Source: Bacteroidales bacterium (GTDB taxonomy: Bacteria; Bacteroidota; Bacteroidia; Bacteroidales; P3). From it: a stretch of DNA of 64,000 bases. The DNA lies in the NCBI GenBank assembly GCA_017545365.1, contig JAFWOP010000037.1:1-64000 (forward strand), in the 5' to 3' direction. Below the pieces are notes generated by a model. The model searched no databases. It had not been told where the DNA came from and worked only from the letters and a program-made list of their open reading frames with translations. Positions 18,701-29,000 of this stretch are shown here, piece by piece; the stretch's first letter is position 1; each line of letters opens with the position of its first letter. Made by a program: the position numbers and the translations under genes.

Positions 18701-19487
18701 AAGAGATATTGCCCGTGAAGTTGAGCGACACCGGGCCGATGAGGTAAATGTCGTGGAAACCGTGGTCGGAATAGTTGAAGGTGACTTGGAAGTCTCCTCC
18801 GCGGGCATGGATGGTGCCGATGCCTGTGACCAAGGCTACGGCAGTGACACCTGTGCCGCAAGCCCATGTCTCGTCCTCCACCCCACGTTCGTAGGTGCGC
18901 ACTTTCATTGTGCCGTCGGGCTGTAGTTCCACAAAGTCGACATTGGCACCCTCCTTGCCCATGGCGGGATGGTGTCGTAGCCGACGTCCCTCCCCTACCA
19001 CGTCAAAATGGTCAAGGTCGGTCACCCGCTGCACATAATGGGGCACCCCGGTATTAATCAGCTCGCCTTGAAGTACCTGTTGCCGCTGCTCGTCGCGCAC
19101 CTCGCGCATCGAAAGCCGCACCACTCCTTTTCCCCTCGCTGCATCCCACTGCAGCACCTCTGCCTCATGCGGGCCGTCGTCGGCAAGAAAACGCAGACGC
19201 ACCACGCCATCGTACTCTTTACCCAGTCCAAGGAGATAGGCAAAAAGGCTTATGCAGCGACCACCGTTGCCGCACATCTCGGCAGTCTGCCCATCGGCGT
19301 TGTAATAACGCATCACAAAGTCACACCCTTCCGCACCCTCGGATAGCGTCATCAAGCCGTCGGCCCCAACACCATTACGGCGGTGGCAGATATGTGCAAT
19401 CACCTCTGGCAGAAGCTGCAAATCATGCTGTCGAGCATCGATTATAACGAAGTCATTGCCTGCCCCATCAAATTTGTAAAAGTCCAT
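18696..19487 (-). CDS. dapF: Diaminopimelate epimerase
   Basis: Interconverts LL- and meso-diaminopimelate for lysine and peptidoglycan synthesis, without cofactor. The 263-residue protein carries both catalytic cysteines: Cys72 in EMCGNGGRC and the second in ETWACGTG near the C-terminus. The N-terminal FYKFDGAGNDFVIID signature is intact. The end of the gene overlaps the edge of the family A repeat by a few bases, so the repeat may form its 3' untranslated region. Upstream, 62 nt separate it from the antiporter gene on the same strand. Confidence 0.96.
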   Translation of the reverse strand: MDFYKFDGAGNDFVIIDARQHDLQLLPEVIAHICHRRNGVGADGLMTLSEGAEGCDFVMRYYNADGQTAEMCGNGGRCISLFAYLLGLGKEYDGVVRLRFLADDGPHEAEVLQWDAARGKGVVRLSMREVRDEQRQQVLQGELINTGVPHYVQRVTDLDHFDVVGEGRRLRHHPAMGKEGANVDFVELQPDGTMKVRTYERGVEDETWACGTGVTAVALVTGIGTIHARGGDFQVTFNYSDHGFHDIYLIGPVSLNFTGNISL

Positions 19488-19549
19488 CCCAATAATTAAT
19501 AATTAACAACTAATGATAAAAATGGCCATCGCCCTCCACATTATAATCC

Positions 19550-20773
19550 TCAGCCCTCACTTTTTACTTCCCGAATCACCAACTTATGGCTGCTGAGCAG
19601 CACCAGAAGCGAGCAGTAGATGATAGAGAAGAAGATAACCGCGTAGGTCACATGCTTTATCAACGAGGCACCAGGGACAACAACATATCCGGCAGCAAGG
19701 TTCACCTGCTCAGGCATCGAGGCAAGGACGGCGGACACCAGGCCTTTGGGTATCATCATCGACACCGTCAGGCGGTCCTCCTTGGTATTGTTCTTCCCCA
19801 CTATCGCCACCAGCACGAAGCGCACCGCAAAGAGGGCAGCGGCTATCATCGCGCCAAAGAGCAATGCTCGCATATTGGTAAAAGGTATGCAGATACCCAC
19901 ATATACAAAGAAATAAGTCTTCAGAATGAACACAAACTCTTTGAAGAAGCTCTTCTCCCCCTCCTCCAAAGGAGTCATCGGACGCAGGTGCAACTTCTTT
20001 AGGAACGAAAGCTCGAAGTATTCGGGATTTCCCAGCACCAGGCCGAATGCCAGCGCAGCGATAGCACCGCTGTAGCCCAAAGCGTCAGTGAGGCCGTAGA
20101 GGACAAACACAAAGGCGGGTGTCAGGAACATGGAATTCTGCAACTTGCGTATCCTGTCCATAAACGACGACCACACGATGCCGCCCACCACACCGATGCC
20201 GAGGGCCATAAGCACCGAGGCCAATACCCTTCCCAGCATCGAACCCACACGGACGTTGCCCATCTTAAAACCTTCGATAAATGCCAGCGACACCACGATG
20301 CACAGCACTCCCGAAATGGCAGACTCCAAAGTGAGGGTGACTCGGGTCTTCTCGCTCACACGCATCTGCCCCACCAGTGGGATGACGATAGCGGCAGCAG
20401 TACCCGCCACCATCGAACTCAGCATCATCGACGACTGTAGTTCCAACCCCACCACGAAATGAGCCAGCAAGGTGGTGGACAGCATCGACACTATGAACGA
20501 AAACAATGTCACCTGCACCACTCCCGTCCAGTACTGGCGTATGGTGTCGATATGCATATCTATGCCACTGTCAAACAGGATGAACAAGAGCGTCAGGGAG
20601 GCGAATATGGGGCCTATCTCCGACAGGTCTTCAGGCCTCACCCATCCCGATACCGGGCCAACGAGAATGCCAATTACCATCAGCAGCAGCACGTCGGGTA
20701 TGCGCCTCCGACTGAACCACGCATTGAACAGATGCGCACAAAATATCAGCAATCCCAGAAAAATGTATGTCAT
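19550..20773 (-). CDS. Cation:proton antiporter (CPA family)
   Basis: A 407-residue inner-membrane protein with about 11-12 hydrophobic segments and the Na+/H+ exchanger fold: PDVLLLMVIGILVGP in TM2, LTLLFILFDSGIDM in TM3-4, and a LESAISGVLCIVVSLAF segment containing the ES(A) pair typical of electroneutral CPA1-type exchangers in place of the DD pair. It exchanges monovalent cations (Na+ or K+) for protons; the ion cannot be told from sequence. No C-terminal TrkA domain is attached. It lies between dnaX and dapF on the same strand. Confidence 0.85.
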   Translation of the reverse strand: MTYIFLGLLIFCAHLFNAWFSRRRIPDVLLLMVIGILVGPVSGWVRPEDLSEIGPIFASLTLLFILFDSGIDMHIDTIRQYWTGVVQVTLFSFIVSMLSTTLLAHFVVGLELQSSMMLSSMVAGTAAAIVIPLVGQMRVSEKTRVTLTLESAISGVLCIVVSLAFIEGFKMGNVRVGSMLGRVLASVLMALGIGVVGGIVWSSFMDRIRKLQNSMFLTPAFVFVLYGLTDALGYSGAIAALAFGLVLGNPEYFELSFLKKLHLRPMTPLEEGEKSFFKEFVFILKTYFFVYVGICIPFTNMRALLFGAMIAAALFAVRFVLVAIVGKNNTKEDRLTVSMMIPKGLVSAVLASMPEQVNLAAGYVVVPGASLIKHVTYAVIFFSIIYCSLLVLLSSHKLVIREVKSEG

Positions 20774-20825
20774 ATTGTTTTATTCTCTAATTCTCAATTA
20801 ATAGGCGGCATCCATTTCTTTGTAC

Positions 20826-20872
20826 TTACTTAGGGGATGTGCGGCAGCTTCCCTCAACTCTGACCCTGACCT
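20826..20872. repeat. GTGCGGCAG-type module (copy 2)
   Basis: ATGTGCGGCAGCTTCCCTCA followed by ACTCTGACCCTGACC. It shares its core with 14343-14405 and 51671-51740. Found directly downstream of the dnaX tail. Confidence 0.45.
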
Positions 20873-20873
20873 G

Positions 20874-21395
20874 CTATAGTTCCACGTCGGGGAACAATAC
20901 TCTAAAACGCTCCAACTCGGGATTTTCCTTCACCATCACGTCGTATTTGTCACGAGCGTAATATACCGTGGCCTCATGCTCTTCATATACTACCTCTATC
21001 TTGCAATTCAGGTTCTTGCGTCGTCCCTTATGACGCATGAAGGTGAGCATGGCAATCAGATGAGGTTTGATTTCGGCATCCATATAGCTGCTGTTCACTT
21101 CCACTACAAACAAGTCTTCTGCTTCAAGATGCAGCGGGCGGTCGCCGAGCTGCTCCGCCAGCCGAGGCGTGGTTTTGGCCAATTCTTTCAGCATCTCGGC
21201 CCAGAGTGCCTTGAGGTCTTCTTCGGTGAGTGGGGGGCCGTCGGGCTGCGGCGTGGGGCTGGCGGCAGGGCTGGCAGAGGCACCCATGTCTTTGAGCGAG
21301 ACGTCGGAGGCTCGGCGCAACTTGCCCACTGGTACCGCCGTGGGCTGCGACGGGGCAGCAGCCATTCGTTCCACCTCTTTGTCCACACGCACCAT
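20874..21395 (-). CDS. dnaX: DnaX C-terminal (tau-like) region, separated from dnaX by an in-frame TAG
   Basis: Encodes 173 residues from the first available ATG. The frame is identical to the upstream dnaX frame, and only one TAG (21494-21492) plus 32 sense codons lie between. The intervening codons spell a Pro/Ala-rich linker (IARPPQPIPAAAPAAAKPAE) that flows naturally into this part. The C-terminal domain has a LWAEMLKELAKTTPRLAEQL helix and a VEVNSSYMDAEIKPHL region like the tail of Bacteroidota DnaX. It could be expressed by readthrough, by internal initiation, or not at all. It ends in TAG 53 nt after the repeat-bearing gap that precedes the antiporter's start. Confidence 0.75.
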   Translation of the reverse strand: MVRVDKEVERMAAAPSQPTAVPVGKLRRASDVSLKDMGASASPAASPTPQPDGPPLTEEDLKALWAEMLKELAKTTPRLAEQLGDRPLHLEAEDLFVVEVNSSYMDAEIKPHLIAMLTFMRHKGRRKNLNCKIEVVYEEHEATVYYARDKYDVMVKENPELERFRVLFPDVEL

Positions 21396-21491
21396 CGTAT
21401 CGGGTACACGCAGTGCCTCGGCGCGGAGACCCTCGGCAGGCTTCGCGGCGGCAGGAGCAGCGGCAGGTATGGGTTGAGGTGGTCTTGCAAT

Positions 21492-22592
21492 CTATGTGGC
21501 GGTGTGGCGGGTGGCCAGCTTCATAAGGCACACCTCCACAAAGAGCCGCTTGTTGCCGGCATCCTTGTAGCGGTATTCGAAGTCGCTGGCGGTGTCCAGC
21601 CACTGCAACAGCAAGGGCAGTCCGCAAACCGCCGCCTGCTGCCCGAATCGTGCGCGTGTGGCATCGGCCTCCTCCAGCAACACCAGCGTGGCAGGATCGA
21701 GCGACACCAACAGGTTGCGCAAGTGCTCGCTCAGCCCAGTGATAAAATGCTGCCCGTCGAACCCCTTGTCAATCACCTCCTGATAAAGCAGCAGCGAATG
21801 CGGCAGGTCGCCGTTCAGCACATAGTCCACAAGCCGGAAATAATAGTCCGAATCCAGCAGGTTCAGATTCTCGTTGCACAACTGGCGCGTGAGGTTGCCC
21901 TGGGTGAAACTGACCAGCTGGTCGAAAGTCGAAAGGGCATCGCGCAAGCCCCCCTCGGCCTTGCGGGCGATAATGTGGAGGGCCTCATCCTCATAGTGTA
22001 TGCCCTCCTGCTGGGCTATCATCCGCAGATGTGCCACTATATCTTCACTCTTGATGCGCTTGAAGTCGAACACCTGACAGCGAGAAAGGATGGTGGGTAT
22101 AATCTTGTGTTTCTCGGTGGTGGCGAGGATAAACTTGGCGTATGCCGGGGGCTCCTCCAAAGTCTTCAGGAAAGCGTTGAACGAAGCGTTGGAGAGCATG
22201 TGGACCTCATCGATGATATACACTTTGTAGCGACCCGACTGGGGAGGGATGTACACCTGCTTCACCAGTTCGCGGATGCCGTCGACGCTGTTGTTCGATG
22301 CCGCATCCAGCTCAAAGATATTCATCGAGCCCCCCTCAGCAAAGCTCCTGCAGCTTTCGCACTCATTGCAAGGTTCCGTGTCGGGCGTGAGGTTGGTGCA
22401 GTTGATAGTCTTAGCCAAGATACGGGCGCAGGTGGTCTTGCCCACTCCGCGGGGACCACAGAAGAGGAAGGCCTGGGCCAGCTGGCCGGTGCGGATGGCA
22501 TTCTGCAAAGTGGCGGTCACATGCTGTTGACCCACCACACTGGCAAATGTCGTCGGTCGGTACTTACGGGCTGATACTATATAATTTTCCAT
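21492..22592 (-). CDS. dnaX: DNA polymerase III subunit gamma/tau, ATPase part
   Basis: Clamp-loader ATPase that loads the beta clamp and organises the replisome. From the ATG at 22592 (MENYIVSARKYRPTTF) the protein has 366 residues: Walker A GPRGVGKTT at 46-54, a four-Cys zinc module (CTN ... CNECESC), Walker B DEVHML, sensor 1 ATTEKHKIIPTI, arginine-finger SRC, and domain III. It stops at a TAG right after domain III, so this product resembles the gamma form. Bacteroidota DnaX is normally one longer chain. A start further upstream at 22802 would cross the promoter and is rejected. Confidence 0.93.
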   Translation of the reverse strand: MENYIVSARKYRPTTFASVVGQQHVTATLQNAIRTGQLAQAFLFCGPRGVGKTTCARILAKTINCTNLTPDTEPCNECESCRSFAEGGSMNIFELDAASNNSVDGIRELVKQVYIPPQSGRYKVYIIDEVHMLSNASFNAFLKTLEEPPAYAKFILATTEKHKIIPTILSRCQVFDFKRIKSEDIVAHLRMIAQQEGIHYEDEALHIIARKAEGGLRDALSTFDQLVSFTQGNLTRQLCNENLNLLDSDYYFRLVDYVLNGDLPHSLLLYQEVIDKGFDGQHFITGLSEHLRNLLVSLDPATLVLLEEADATRARFGQQAAVCGLPLLLQWLDTASDFEYRYKDAGNKRLFVEVCLMKLATRHTAT

Positions 22593-22617
22593 ATCTAACT
22601 TTACATAAAAGACGCTG

Positions 22618-22625
22618 CAAAGATA
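22618..22625 (-). promoter_or_regulatory. -7 promoter element of dnaX
   Basis: TATCTTTG on the minus strand, 26 nt before the ATG at 22592. It supports that start. Confidence 0.7.
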
Positions 22626-22969
22626 CGAAAAAAAATGAAATAAATGAAAAAACGGTGCGGATGTGCCGGGGTACCCCTGTGCCGTCGTGTCGGCCAGTGC
22701 CTCCCCCATGCACACGCCCGCACCCAGCCGGGGGGTGGAAAGACCCCGCCTAATGGTTATTACAAATATTTGTTTTTCAAAACAATGTGCCTTCATTGGC
22801 ATCTACTTTTCCCTATCTGAACGAAAAGCAAATAAAAACAAAACCAATTACAAACAACAAAAAAAAGAAAGGGTTCTGTGGCAGCGTTACCGCCCCCGAT
22901 GCCGAGGGGGATGTCCACGGCCGATTTTGGCGAAATGCACTTTTTTTTGTTTTATTTAAAAAAAATACG
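22626..22969. other. Intergenic spacer between divergent dnaX and glucan synthase genes
   Basis: A GC-rich block (about 22655-22750, with the palindrome GGGGTACCCC) is followed by A/T-rich sequence with A-runs. The reading frames here have no recognisable product. Besides the two promoters at its edges I see nothing. Confidence 0.6.
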
Positions 22970-22977
22970 TATCTTTG
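22970..22977 (+). promoter_or_regulatory. -7 promoter element of the glucan synthase gene
   Basis: TATCTTTG 29 nt before the ATG at 23006, downstream of T- and A-runs. Confidence 0.7.
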
Positions 22978-23005
22978 TAAATTCGTTTACTAATACTTTC
23001 CTCGT

Positions 23006-26000
23006 ATGAAAAGCACGTATAAGATTTTCAAAGAGAGCGTTAAAGAGATTACGCAATACTACCTGCTACTGGTGGAAGAAACCAAGTCGCAACGGCTGGT
23101 GGGCAGCACCAACGAATGGGTGCTGGACAATTATTATATGATTAGCGAGCAGGAGAAGGTGCTTAAGGTGGACTTGCGCAGCAAGTCGTTCCGTGAGCTG
23201 GACGCACGACGTGTGCAGCAGCTGACGGAGGTGCTGAGAGGCTTTCTGGTGAAATGCCATTACCAGATTGACAAGACGCTGCTGTTTCGCTACCTCTCGC
23301 AGGTGCAGGTAAAGCAGAAGGACTATCTTTCCTACCCCGAAGTGTGCGCCCTGCTGCCGCTGGTGAAATGCGTGCTTTTGGAGGACTTGGCCGACTTGTG
23401 CCGTACGCTGGCTGCCAGCCATGCCTATCACTATTCGCCAACCGACAAGTCGTCGGCTGACATGGAGAAGCTGAACGAGGCTGCGAAGCAGAACCTGATG
23501 ATGATGAACATCTTCAACTCGCTGAAGAAGATGACCAAGCTGCCCATAGCGGAGCTGCTGGACTATGTGAGCTTCAGCGAGAGGATGCTCAAGGGTGAGG
23601 CCGCGGGGATGTACGACCAAATGTACGACAAAACTAAAGACGACTACCGCGCCAAGATAGTGCGACTGACCAAGAAACGCAGCCGCAGGGCCGCCAGAGA
23701 GGACAACAGCGAGTATGAGCTGGTGAAGGAACTGGTGGAGCAGGCCGACGCCCGTGGCGAGCATGTGGGCTGGCAGCTCTTCCCGCCCAAGGCGTGGAAC
23801 CGCCGCGCCCATGCCTATATATGGATTGTGGTCCTCGCCACCCTGGCTCTCGCTGCCCTCTTCGCCCGCTGGGCCATGGGGTGCTGGACAGGCTGGATGA
23901 CGCTGCTGTTCGCCATTCTGATGCTGGTGCCGATGAGCCAGATGGTCATCGACCTCTTCAACCAGTGCCTCTTCTGGCTGCACAAGCCGGTGAACACCTT
24001 CAAGCTAAAGTTCAAGGACGGCCTCATCCCCGAGGAGTACGCCACCATGGTCATCATGCCCACCATCTTAAAGAACCGCCAGAAGACCATCGAGCTGCTG
24101 GAGCAGTTGGAGATATACTACCTTTCGAATATCAACCGCGCCTCAGATGGCCAACGGCTGGAGAGCCGCCCGCAGAACCTATACTACACCCTTATCGGCG
24201 ACGCTGCGGCAGGCCCCAACGAGGAGATGCCGTGGGACGACGAGGTGGCAGAGGCCGGTTTGACAAAAGTGAAGGAACTGAACGAGAAGTACGGCGCGCC
24301 GATATTCAACTTTATATACCGCCGTCGCGCCTACAGCGAGGGCGAGGGCTGCTGGCTGGGCTTCGAGCGCAAGCGCGGTGCCATACTGCATTTCAACGAC
24401 CTGTTGCTGGGCAACCACTCAGAGGAGGAGAAGAAGCGTTTCTTCCGCTGCGAGACCATCAGCGACTGGCTGAAGCAGCCGGTGACACCCATCACCTTCA
24501 TCATCACGCTGGACACCGACACCGAGCTGGTGCTCTACTCGGCACAGAAGCTCATCGGAGCCATGGCGCACCCGCTGAACCGCGCACGGCTGTCGGCCGA
24601 CGGACGGCGAGTAGACGCAGGCTACGGCATCATGCAGCCGCGCGTGAATGTGGACGTGGAGGTGACCAACAAGAGCCGCTACGCCCAGCTGTTTGCCGGA
24701 CTGGGCGGGCTGGACGTGTACACCACCGCGTCGTTCGAGCTGTACCAGGACATCTTCAACGAGGGCAGTTTCTGCGGCAAGGGCATCTACGACCTGAAGA
24801 TTTTCCAGCAGGTGCTGCGCGGCACTTTCCCGCAAAACCTCATCCTCAGCCACGACCTCATCGAGGGCTGCCACATACGCTGCGGCCTCATCAACGATGT
24901 AGAGCTGTTCGACGACAACCCCTCCAACTATATTGATGATGCCAAGCGCCACCACCGATGGACCCGCGGCGACTGGCAGATAATAGGGTGGCTGCGCAAC
25001 CGCGTGCGCAACGAGCGCGGTGATATAGTGAAGAACCAGGTGAACACCATCGGTCGATGGAAGATATTCGACAACCTGCGCCGCAGTGTGCTGAGCCTGG
25101 CGTGTGTGGTGGTGCTGCTGTTCGGCTATGCCGCCTCAATAGGCCACACCGCCGTTATCAGCCCAGCATGGTATGTACTGGCGGTGATGCTGGTGGTGGC
25201 ACTGCCCATCCTGTTCTTCCTGATGGGGCAGATTACACGGCTGCCAAGGTTCAACAAACGCTACCGCTACTATATGACCCTGATGCGCGGCATCGGGGTG
25301 GTGATTAGGCGCGCCTTTGTGCAGTTCGCCCTGCTGCCTAAGGAGGCATGGATGTATACCGACGCACTGGTACGCGCCTGCTACCGCATGTGGTTCTCGC
25401 ACCGCAACCTGCTGAACTGGGTGACCAGCGACGAGGCAGCGAAAAGCACCAAGGGGACTCTGGACGACTATGTGAAGAAGTTTTGGTTCAACTATGTGTG
25501 CGCGGCAGTGGTGGCAGTGCTGACGGTGATGGTCATGGACCACACATCGGAGGTAGGTGCCTCGGTGGTGTGGATGGTGGTGGCATCGGCCTTTGTGTGC
25601 GTCAGCTGGGTGGGCGCACCCTTCCTGATGTTCTATCTGGGAAAGAAGTTCGCACAGGACAAGAAGGGCCTCAACGCCGAGGAGACGGGGGAGGTGAAGA
25701 CCTGGGCGAAGGACACGTGGAACTATTTCGACAGCCTGCTGACCGAAGAGAACAACTACCTGATACCCGACAACTACCAGCTGAACCGCGGGCAAAAGGC
25801 TGACTACAAGACATCGCCGACCAACATCGGCTATTCGATGGTTGCCGTCATCTCGGCCGCCGAGCTGGGTTTCATCACCCACAACGCCGCCATGGAGCGG
25901 CTGAGGCATATCGTCGACACTGTGACGCGGCTGGAGAAGTGGCACGGCCACCTCTTCAACTGGTACCATATCCAGAACCTCAAGGCACTGCCCAACTATT

Positions 26001-29000
26001 TCATCTCCACCTGCGACAGCGGCAACTTCGTGGCGTGCCTGTATGTGGTGAAGGGCTACCTTGCGCAGCATGAGGGCGACCAAGGGCTGTTGTCGCAAGT
26101 GAGCCGCCTGATTGACCTTACCGACTTTTCGAAACTCTACAACCATGAGCTGGACGTATTCAGCATCGGCTTCGACTACGGCGCACACGCGCTGCTGCCC
26201 TACCACTACAACAATTTCGCCTCCGAGGCGCGGCTGACGAGCTTCCTGACCATCGCGCAAGGCGACGCACCGTACAAGCATTGGTTCTGCCTCGACAAGA
26301 CGCTGGTGCAATATCGCGGCTTCAAAGGGGTGGCATCGTGGTACGGCACTCTTTTCGAGTACTTCATGCCCCTCATTTTCCTGCCCACATACAAGCATAC
26401 GCTGATGGACGAGACCTACAGCTTTGCCATCCGCGCCCAGCGTGCCTTCATCCGCAACATACAGCACAGCCAGACAGCCGCCCACCCCACGGGGGGTGCC
26501 GCAGGACTGCTGCCATGGGGCATCAGCGAGACGGCATACAACGAGCTGGACGACGCACAGAACTACAAGTACCATGCCTTCGGAGTACCCTACCTGAAAT
26601 TCCAAAACACCACGCCCGACCGCATCGTCATTTCGCCTTACAGCTCGCTGATGACCATCGGCGTGGACGACCGCGCGGTGTACGACAACATGCTGCGTTT
26701 CCGCCAGCTGGACATGTACGACGGCATGGGCTTCTTTGAGTCATACGACGAGGAAGACCATGTGCCGGTGCGGGCCCACTACGCCCACCATCAGGGCATG
26801 ATACTTGCCAGCCTGACAAACTACCTCGCCGACCACTGTCTACAGCACTATTTCATGGCAGAGCCTATCATGAAGTCGATGGAGACACTGCTGAAGGAGA
26901 AGGCGCAGGTGAAGCCGTATATCGACTTAAAGGTGACGCAGTACAAGCGTTACCAGTATGCCAAGGTGCAGACTGAGAGCGACGCCCGCGAGTACGACGG
27001 CATCGCCACAGTGCCAGAGATAGGGGTGCTGAGCAACGGCTTGTACACCGTGCTGCTCAACGACCGCGGGTCGGGATTCTCACGCTACCGCAATGTGATG
27101 GTGAACCGATACCGCAAGATAAGTGCCGACCACTACGGGCAGTACCTCTATGTGCGCAACCTCAAGAGCGACAAGCTGTGGTGCAACACCTATGCCCCGC
27201 TGGACGTGATGCCGCAGAGCTACCGCGTGTCGTTCGCCTCGGACAAAATAAAATACCTGCGGGTGGACGATGGCATAGAGACCACTACCGAAATCACGGT
27301 GGTGAAGGACCGCTACGCCGAGCTGCGCCGCATCACATTCACCAACCACAGCGGCACGGATGTGGATCTGGAGCTGACCAGCTATGCCGAAGTGGTGCTG
27401 GCACCCCATGAGAACGACGAGAACCACCGCGTGTTCAACAGCATGAACATCCTGTCGGAGTACGACGCGGAGCTGCAGGCACTCATCCTCAGCAAGCCCA
27501 TCAAGGAGACACGCGAAAGCCGCTATATGGTGCTGCACTCGCTCTTCGTGCCTTTCGACGGGGAGAACGAACACAATGAGGCTCCCGAGTACGAGACCTC
27601 GCGCCTGAAGTTCCTCGGCCGCGGAGGCAGCCTGCAGCATGCCGCCATCATCGAAGGCCACCGTACACTGACAGGCACCGTGGGCACGACGCTGGACCCC
27701 ATCATGTCGATGCGCCGACGCATCCATGTGGCAGAAGGAGAGGCGGTAACGGTAGTAATGCTCACCGCCTTCGGCAAGGCTCGTGAGCAGCTGACGGACA
27801 TAGCCAACGCCTACCACGACGCGCTGGACATAGAGCATGCCTTCGAGACAGCATCGGTATACAACAACATGCGCACCTCAATGTCGCTGCTGAAAGGTGC
27901 TCAAATGCGCCTGTACAACAGCATAGCCAAGTACCTGCTACAGACCGCCACCCTCGGCAACGACCGCCAGCAGAACCTGGCCAAGAACCGCATGTCGCAG
28001 TCCAACCTGTGGCGCTTCGGCATCTCGGGCGACAACGCCATCCTGCTGCTGGAAATTGACAGTATCAACCGCTCGGGCTTTGCCAAAGAGATTATGCGCG
28101 CGTACGAATACTATAAGGTACACGGCCTGGTGCTGGACGTGGTGTTCATCAACGACGAGCAGGGCGAGCAACGCGAGGGACTGACCCATTTTATCCGCAA
28201 CATCGCCAACACCGAGCACCTGTGGGCCGCCCATCAGGAGAAAGGGCATGTGTACATCCTCAACGGCAACGAGATAAGCGACGAGGAACGCATCCTGCTG
28301 CGCACGGTGGCACGCCTCACCTTCTTCACCGGCAACGGCAAGACGCTGGAACAGCAACTGCTGGACTTGGAGAAGGCCAACCAGCACTATCAAAACATGG
28401 TGGAATACCCTGTGAGGAAAACCAGCTCGGACTTCCATGTGTGGAGCACGCTGGACTTCTACAACCAATACGGCGGCTTCGACCGCGACGGCCACGACTA
28501 TGTGGTGACCAACACCAACACGCCCATGCCGTGGGTGAACGTGCTGTCGAACCCGCGCTTCGGCTGCATCGTCAGCTCCACGATGGCGGGATTCACCTTC
28601 GCCTTCAACGCCCAACAGTTCAAACTCACAGGATGGAGCAACGACATCGTCAGGGACAACGCCTCCGAGATGCTGCTCATCAACAAGGAGCAGTTTGTTC
28701 CCGCCACGGCGCGCCACGGCCAGGGGTTCTCGGCCTTTGATGCCGAATATGACGACTTCAAGGTGATGGTGCGTGTGTTTGTGGCCAGCGAACGTCTGGA
28801 GAAATATTATCAGATAAAGATAGAGAACAAGACCAACGCGCCGCTGGACATACGGCTCGACATGGTGTACAAGCTGGTGATGGGGGTGACTGAGGAGGAA
28901 ACCGCCCGTTACCTCTACCACGAATGGCACCCGGAACAGAACAGCCTGCTGGTACGCAACGTGTATCACGACATTTACCGCGACACATGGCTGCAGCTGA

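Noticed and set aside
20874..21494. TAG reassigned to an amino acid (to explain dnaX)
   Set aside because: TAG serves as the natural stop of trxB, DUF349 and the dnaX tail in this window.
22663..22993. Short frames upstream of the glucan synthase gene
   Set aside because: Low-complexity products; region contains two promoters and A-runs.
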